64,000 nt of DNA, taken from positions 124,001-188,000 of the forward strand of contig CALNHX010001921.1 in NCBI GenBank assembly GCA_940337035.1, written 5' to 3'. Of the stretch, positions 59,741 through 64,000 are shown one piece after another (position 1 is the first letter of the stretch; each line of letters starts with the position of its first letter). The DNA comes from Agriotes lineatus. Taxonomy: Eukaryota > Arthropoda > Insecta > Coleoptera > Elateridae. The notes below the pieces were generated by a model. The model did not search any database and was not told the DNA's origin. It was given only the letters and a program-made list of their open reading frames with translations. A program made the position numbers and the translations under genes.

Positions 59741-62700
59741 TATTCCATTCATTACGGCGTCACATTCGATTTTTAGGAACCTAACAATTCAAACTTGGTT
59801 GACCTAAGGCGCCGATGGAGTTAGTTAAATGGTATTTTTTATTTACTATAAATCCTGCAAGTTTTTTAGCTCTCATTAAAATGTTAATTTAGTTATAATA
59901 ATGGCTTCAGGAGCTTATTAGGTGCCATATTCAATTAGTAGGAAGCTTAAAAAGCAGACAAAGCAGACGGTGAGTATTAGCAGCATTAGTTGTGTTACTA
60001 GAATTGGCAAATTACTAATATAAAGCTATTCCATACATTACGGCGTCACATTCGATTTTTAGGAACCTAACAATTCAAACTTGGTTGACCTAAGGCGCCG
60101 ATGGAGTTAGTTAAATGGTATTTTTTATTTACTATAAATCCTGCAAGTTTTTTAGCTCTCATTACTATGTTAATTTAGTTATAATAATGGCTTCAGGAGC
60201 TTATTAGGTGCCATATTTAATTAGCAGGAAGCTTAAAAAGCAGACAAAGCAGACGGTGACTATTAGCAGCATTAGTTGTGTTACTAGAATTGGCAAATTA
60301 CTAATATAAAGCTATTCCATACATTACGCTGTCACATTCGATTTTTAGGAACCTAACAATTCAAACTTGGCTGACCTAAGGCGCCGATGGAGTTAATTAA
60401 ATTGTATTTTTTATTTACTATAAATCCTGCAAGTTTTCTAGCTCTCATTACTATGTTAATTTAGTTATAATAATGGCATCAGGAGCATATTAGGTGCCAT
60501 ATTCAATTAATAGGAAGCTCAAAAAGCAGCCAAAGCAGAAGGTGAGTATTAGCAGCATTAGTTGTGTTAGTAGAATTGGCAAATTACTAATATAAAGCTA
60601 TGCCATACATTACGGTGTCACATTCGCTTTTTAGGAACCTAACAATTCAAACATGGTTGACCTAAGGCGCCGATGGAGTTAGTTAAATTGTATTTTTTAT
60701 TTACTATAAATCCTGCAAGTTTTCTAGCCCTCATTACTACGTTAATTTAGTTATAATAATGGCTTCAGGAGCTTATTAGGTGCCATATGCAATTAATAGG
60801 AAGCTCAAAAAGCAGCCAAAGCAGACGGTGAGTATTAGCAGCATTAGTTGTGTTAGTAGAATTGGCAAATTACTAATATAAAGCTATTCCATACATTACG
60901 CTGTCACATTCGATTTTTAGGAACCTAACAATTCAAACTTGGCTGACCTAAGGCGCCGATTGAGTTAGTTAAATTGTAATTTTTATTTACTATAAATCCT
61001 GCAAGTTTTTTAGCTCTCATTAAAATGTTAATTTAGTTATAATAATGGCTTCAGGAGCTTATTAGGTGCCATATTCAATTAATAGAATGCTCAAAAAGCA
61101 GACAAAGCAGACGGTGAGTATTAGCAGCATTAGTTGTGTTAGTAGAATTGGCAAATTACTAATATAGAGCTATGCCATACATTACGGTGTCACATTCGCT
61201 TTTTAGGAACCTAACAATTCAAACATGGTTGACCTAAGGCGCCGATGGAGTTAGTTAAATTGTATTTCTTATTTACTATAAATCCTGCAAGTTTTCTAGC
61301 CCTCATTACTACGTTAATTTAGTTATAATAATGGCTTCAGGAGCTTATTAGGTGCCATATGCAATTAATAGGAAGCTCAAAAAGCAGCCAAAGCAGACGG
61401 TGAGTATTAGCAGCATTAGTTGTGTTAGTAGAATTGGCAAATTACTAATATAAAGCTATTCCATACATTACGCTGTCACATTCGATTTTTAGGAACCTAA
61501 CAATTCAAACTTGGCTGACCTAAGGCGCCGATGGAGTTAATTAAATTGTATTTTTTATTTACTATAAATCCTGCAAGTTTTCTAGCTCTCATTACTATGT
61601 TAATTTAGTTATAATAATGGCATCAGGAGCTTATTAGGTGCCATATTCAATTAATAGGAAGCTCAAAAAGCAGACAAAGCAGACGGTGAGTATTAGCAGC
61701 ATTAGTTGTGTTAGTAGAATTGGCAAATTACTACTATAAAGCTATTCCATACATTACGCTGTCACATTCAATTTTTATTAAGCCAACAATTCAAACTTGG
61801 TTAACCTATGGCGCCGATGGAGTTAGTTAAATTGTATTTTTTATTTACTATAAATCCTGCAAGTTTTCTATCTCTCATTACTATGTTAATTTAGTTATAA
61901 TAATGGCTTCAGGAACTTATTAGGTGCCATATTCAATTAATATACAGCTCAAAAAGCAGAAAAAGCAGACGGTGAGTATTAGCAGCATTAGTTGTGTTTG
62001 TAGAATTGGCAAATTACTAATATAAAGCTATTCCATACATTACGCTGTCACATTCGATTTTTAGGAACCTAACAATTCAAACTTGGTTGACCTAAGGCGC
62101 CGATGGAGTTAGTTAAATTGTATTTTTTATCTACTATAAATCCTGCAAGTTTTCTAGCTCTCATTACTATGTTAATTTAGTCATAACAATGGCTTCAGGA
62201 TCTTATTAGGTGCCATATTCAATTAATAGGAAGCTCAAAAAGCAGCCAAAGCAGACGGTGAGTATTAGCAGCATTAGTTGTGTTACTAGAATTGGCAAAT
62301 TACTACTATAAAGCTATTCCATACATTACGGCGTCACATTCGATTTTTAGGAACCTAACAATTCAAACTTGGTTGACCTAATTCTCCGATGGAGTTAGTT
62401 AAATTGTAATTTTTATTTACTATAAATCCTGCAAGTTTTTTAGCACTCATTAAAATGTTAATTTAGTTATAATAATGGCTTCAGGAGCTTATTAGGTGCC
62501 ATATTCAATTAATAGAATGCTCAAAAAGCAGACAAAGCAGACGGTGAGTATTAGCAGCATTAGTTGTGTTAGTAGAATTGGCAAATTACTAATATAGAGC
62601 TATGCCATACATTACGGTGTCACATTCGCTTTTTAGGAACCTAACAATTCAAACATGGTTGACCTAAGGCGCCGATGGAGTTAGTTAAATTGTATTTTTT

Positions 62701-62859
62701 ATTTACTATAAATCCTGCAAGTTTTCTAGCCCTCATTACTACGTTAATTTAGTTATAATAATGGCTTCAGGAGCTTATTAGGTGCCATATGCAATTAATA
62801 GGAAGCTCAAAAAGCAGACAAAGCAGACGGTGAGTATTAGCAGCATTAGTTGTGTTAGT

Positions 62860-63429
62860 AGAATTGGCAAATTACTACTATAAAGCTACCCATACATTAC
62901 GGTGTCACATTCGATATTTAGGAACATAACAATTCAAACTTGGTTGCCCTAAGACGCCGATGGAGTTAGTTAAATTGTATTTTTTATCTACTATAAATCC
63001 TGCAAGTTTTCTAGCTCTCATTACCGTGTTAATTTAGTCATAACAATGGCATCAGGAGCTTATTAGGTGCCATATTCAATTAATAGGAAGCTCAAAAAGC
63101 AGCCAAAGCAGACGGTGAGTATTAGCAGCATTAGTTGTGTTAGTAGAATTGGCAAATTACTAATATAAAGCTACCCATACATTACGGTGTCACATTCGAT
63201 TTTTAGGAACATAACAATTCAAACTTGGTTGCCCTAAGACGCCGATGGAGTTAGTTAAATTGTATTTTTTATCTACTATAAATCCTGCAAGTTTTCTAGC
63301 TCTCATTACTATGTTAATTTAGTCATAACAATGGCTTCAGGAGCTTATTAGGTGCCATATTCAATTAATAGGAAGCTCAAAAAGCAGTCAAAGCAGACGG
63401 TGAGTATTAGCAGCATTAGTTGTGTTAGT
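62860..63429. repeat. Tandem pair of 'gctaccc' mosaic monomers
   Basis: Two consecutive 285-bp monomers at 62860 and 63145 share 'gctacccatac', 'aggaacataac' and 'gccctaagacgcc' in the left half and 'ctactataaatcctgc' with 'agtcataac' in the right half. The left half is D-like and the right half E/B-like. Related single copies are at 45141, 48573 and 51148. Private changes ('cgatatttagg', 'ttaccgtg', 'ggcatcagg') mark the first of the pair. Confidence 0.8.
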
Positions 63430-64000
63430 AGAATTGGCAAATTACTATTATAAAGCTATTCCATACATTACGCTGTCACATTCGATTTTTAGGAACCTAA
63501 CAATTCAAACTTGGTTGACCTAAGGCGCCGATGGAGTTAGTTAAATTGTATTTTTTATCTACTGTAAATCCTGCAAGTTTTCTAGCTCTCATTACTATGT
63601 TAATTTAGTCATAACAATGGCTTCAGGAGCTTATTAGGTGCCATATTCAATTAATAGGAAGCTCAAAAAGCAGCCAAAGCAGACGGTGAGTATTAGCAGC
63701 ATTAGTTGTGTTACTAGAATTGGCAAATTACTAATATAAAGCTATTCCATACATTACGGCGTCACATTCGATTTTTAGGAACCTAACAATTCAAACTTGG
63801 TTGACCTAAGGCGCCGATGGAGTTAGTTAAATGGTATTTTTTATTTACTATAAATCCTGCAAGTTTTTTAGCTCTCATTACTATGTTAATTTAGTTATAA
63901 TAATTACTTCAGGAGCTTATTAGGTGCCATATTCAATTAGTAGGAAGCTTAAAAAGCAGACAAAGCAGACGGTGACTATTAGCAGCATTAGTTGTGTTAC

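Larger units (their letters stand above)
1..64000. repeat. Satellite DNA array, about 224 tandem copies of a 286-bp monomer
   Basis: The 'agaattggc' start recurs at 1, 286, 572, 858, 1144, 1430 and so on to 63716, with the next start due at 64002. I followed it through the whole window and counted 224 monomers, mean spacing 285.7 bp. Most are 286 bp; 285-bp copies come from a shorter 'gttaattaattg' or from five instead of six Ts near offset 122. All copies run in the same direction. The array passes both window edges, so its true length is unknown. The consensus has about 95 G or C in 286 (33%). Uninterrupted arrays of this monomer size with higher-order structure are typical of eukaryotic centromeric or pericentromeric satellites. 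That location is inference; the tandem structure is directly visible. The satellite family is not one I recognise. Confidence 0.99.
1..64000. other. No coding or RNA gene detected
   Basis: In the consensus monomer the forward frames are closed by TAA at offset 17, TAA at 22 and TAA at 69, which fall in three different frames. The reverse strand is closed by TTA at 13, CTA at 27 and TCA at 47, again all three frames. Because every frame is stopped inside each copy, the frame shift of one base per 286-bp monomer opens nothing longer. The conspicuous ATG near offset 189 ('atggcttcaggagcttat') reaches a TAG after six codons. No stretch departs from the satellite, so there is no room for an unseen gene, tRNA, rRNA or transposon. 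Confidence 0.95.
56013..64000. repeat. Mixed monomer block, right end
   Basis: Starts at 56013, 56299 (F), 56585, 56871, 57157, 57444 (F), 57730 (D), 58016, 58302 (D), 58588, 58874 (J), 59159 (A-like), 59445, about 59731 (C), 60000 (C), 60286 (J), 60572 (F-like), 60858, 61144 (F), 61430 (J), 61716 (A-like), 62002, 62288, 62574 (F), 62860, 63145, 63430 and 63716 (C). The J/A-like/third-monomer run at 58874-59730 recurs at 61430-62287. The 56585-57156 pair shares 'catatgaaatt'. The monomer at 57157 is 287 bp through one extra A. No clean long period is seen. Confidence 0.78.

Noticed and set aside
1..64000. CRISPR array
   Set aside because: The repeat unit is 286 bp and directly tandem. There are no unique spacers between short repeats and no cas genes.
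1..64000. Telomeric repeats suggested by TTAGG
   Set aside because: TTAGG occurs once per monomer as part of an inverted motif, never in tandem runs.
1..64000. rDNA spacer, 5S rRNA or tRNA-derived tandem repeat
   Set aside because: I found no 5S, tRNA A/B box or rRNA core sequence in the monomer on either strand.
1..64000. Internal tandem repeats or terminal repeats of a transposon (LTR, Helitron, MITE array)
   Set aside because: No terminal inverted repeats, target duplications, LTR ends or coding remnants are seen. The only short internal repeat is the GCAGAC doubling near offsets 241-255.

Overview
The whole 64-kb window is one uninterrupted, head-to-tail satellite DNA array. A monomer of about 286 bp (mostly 286 or 285, extremes 276 to 288, roughly 33% G+C) repeats from base 1 to base 64000, about 224 times, always in the same orientation. 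I found no gene, RNA gene, transposon, CRISPR array or unique sequence. The monomer carries stop codons in all six frames, so no reading frame much longer than one monomer can stay open. Such an array points to a eukaryotic heterochromatic region (centromeric, pericentromeric or similar). I do not recognise the satellite family and cannot name the organism. A TTAGG/CCTAA inverted motif inside the monomer weakly recalls the insect telomere unit but does not prove an arthropod.

For reference I set the monomer start at the recurring 'agaattggc', so offset 1 equals base 1. By shared diagnostic variants I name subtypes: A ('ctactatgaagc', 'tttattaagc', five-T run); B ('ggtgtcaaattcg', 'ggcgtcgatgg'); C ('ggcgtcac', 'ttaaatggta'); E ('ctgtcac', 'ttaaatggta', 'agtcataac'); F ('tatagagctatgcc', 'attcgcttttt', 'aacatggttg'); G ('gtaatttttattt', 'cattaaaatg', 'aatagaatgctc'); G' (as G but 'ataatgatgg' and 'attagtaggaagctt'); H ('cctaccaatt' with a G' right half); D ('gttagataaattg', 'attatggaagtttcc'); I ('ttaattaatttataat', 'aatagaaagctc'); J ('ggctgacc', 'gttaattaattg', 'ggcatcagg'); K ('gttaattaattg', 'attattagaaaactc'); L ('cattaggctgtcac').

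Layout: 1-5707 is a mixed block without clear higher-order order. 5708-8562 holds five tandem A-B dimers of 571 bp. 8277-15134 holds two almost identical 3,429-bp 12-monomer units, followed by a partial copy to 15706. 15707-19994 is a mixed, more diverged block. 19995-33712 holds four successive copies of a higher-order repeat (HOR) of 12, 12, 13 and 11 monomers that differ by gain or loss of C and E-C units. 33713-38285 is a rearranged 16-monomer derivative whose start repeats at 38286-40000. 39143-44568 is an 11-monomer periodicity. 44569-52578 is another HOR with 12-, 9- and partial copies. 52005-56012 is a 2,004-bp 7-monomer tandem duplication. 56013-64000 is mixed again.

Together these blocks read as a history of unequal exchange at several scales, from single monomers through dimers to 12-mers, with mosaic monomers marking exchange inside the repeat. 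Technically, 23,410-27,150 contains a dense cluster of single-base indels that the rest of the array lacks. It looks more like an under-polished assembly stretch than biology, but needs checking against reads. Subtype calls and copy comparisons were made by eye, not by alignment software.
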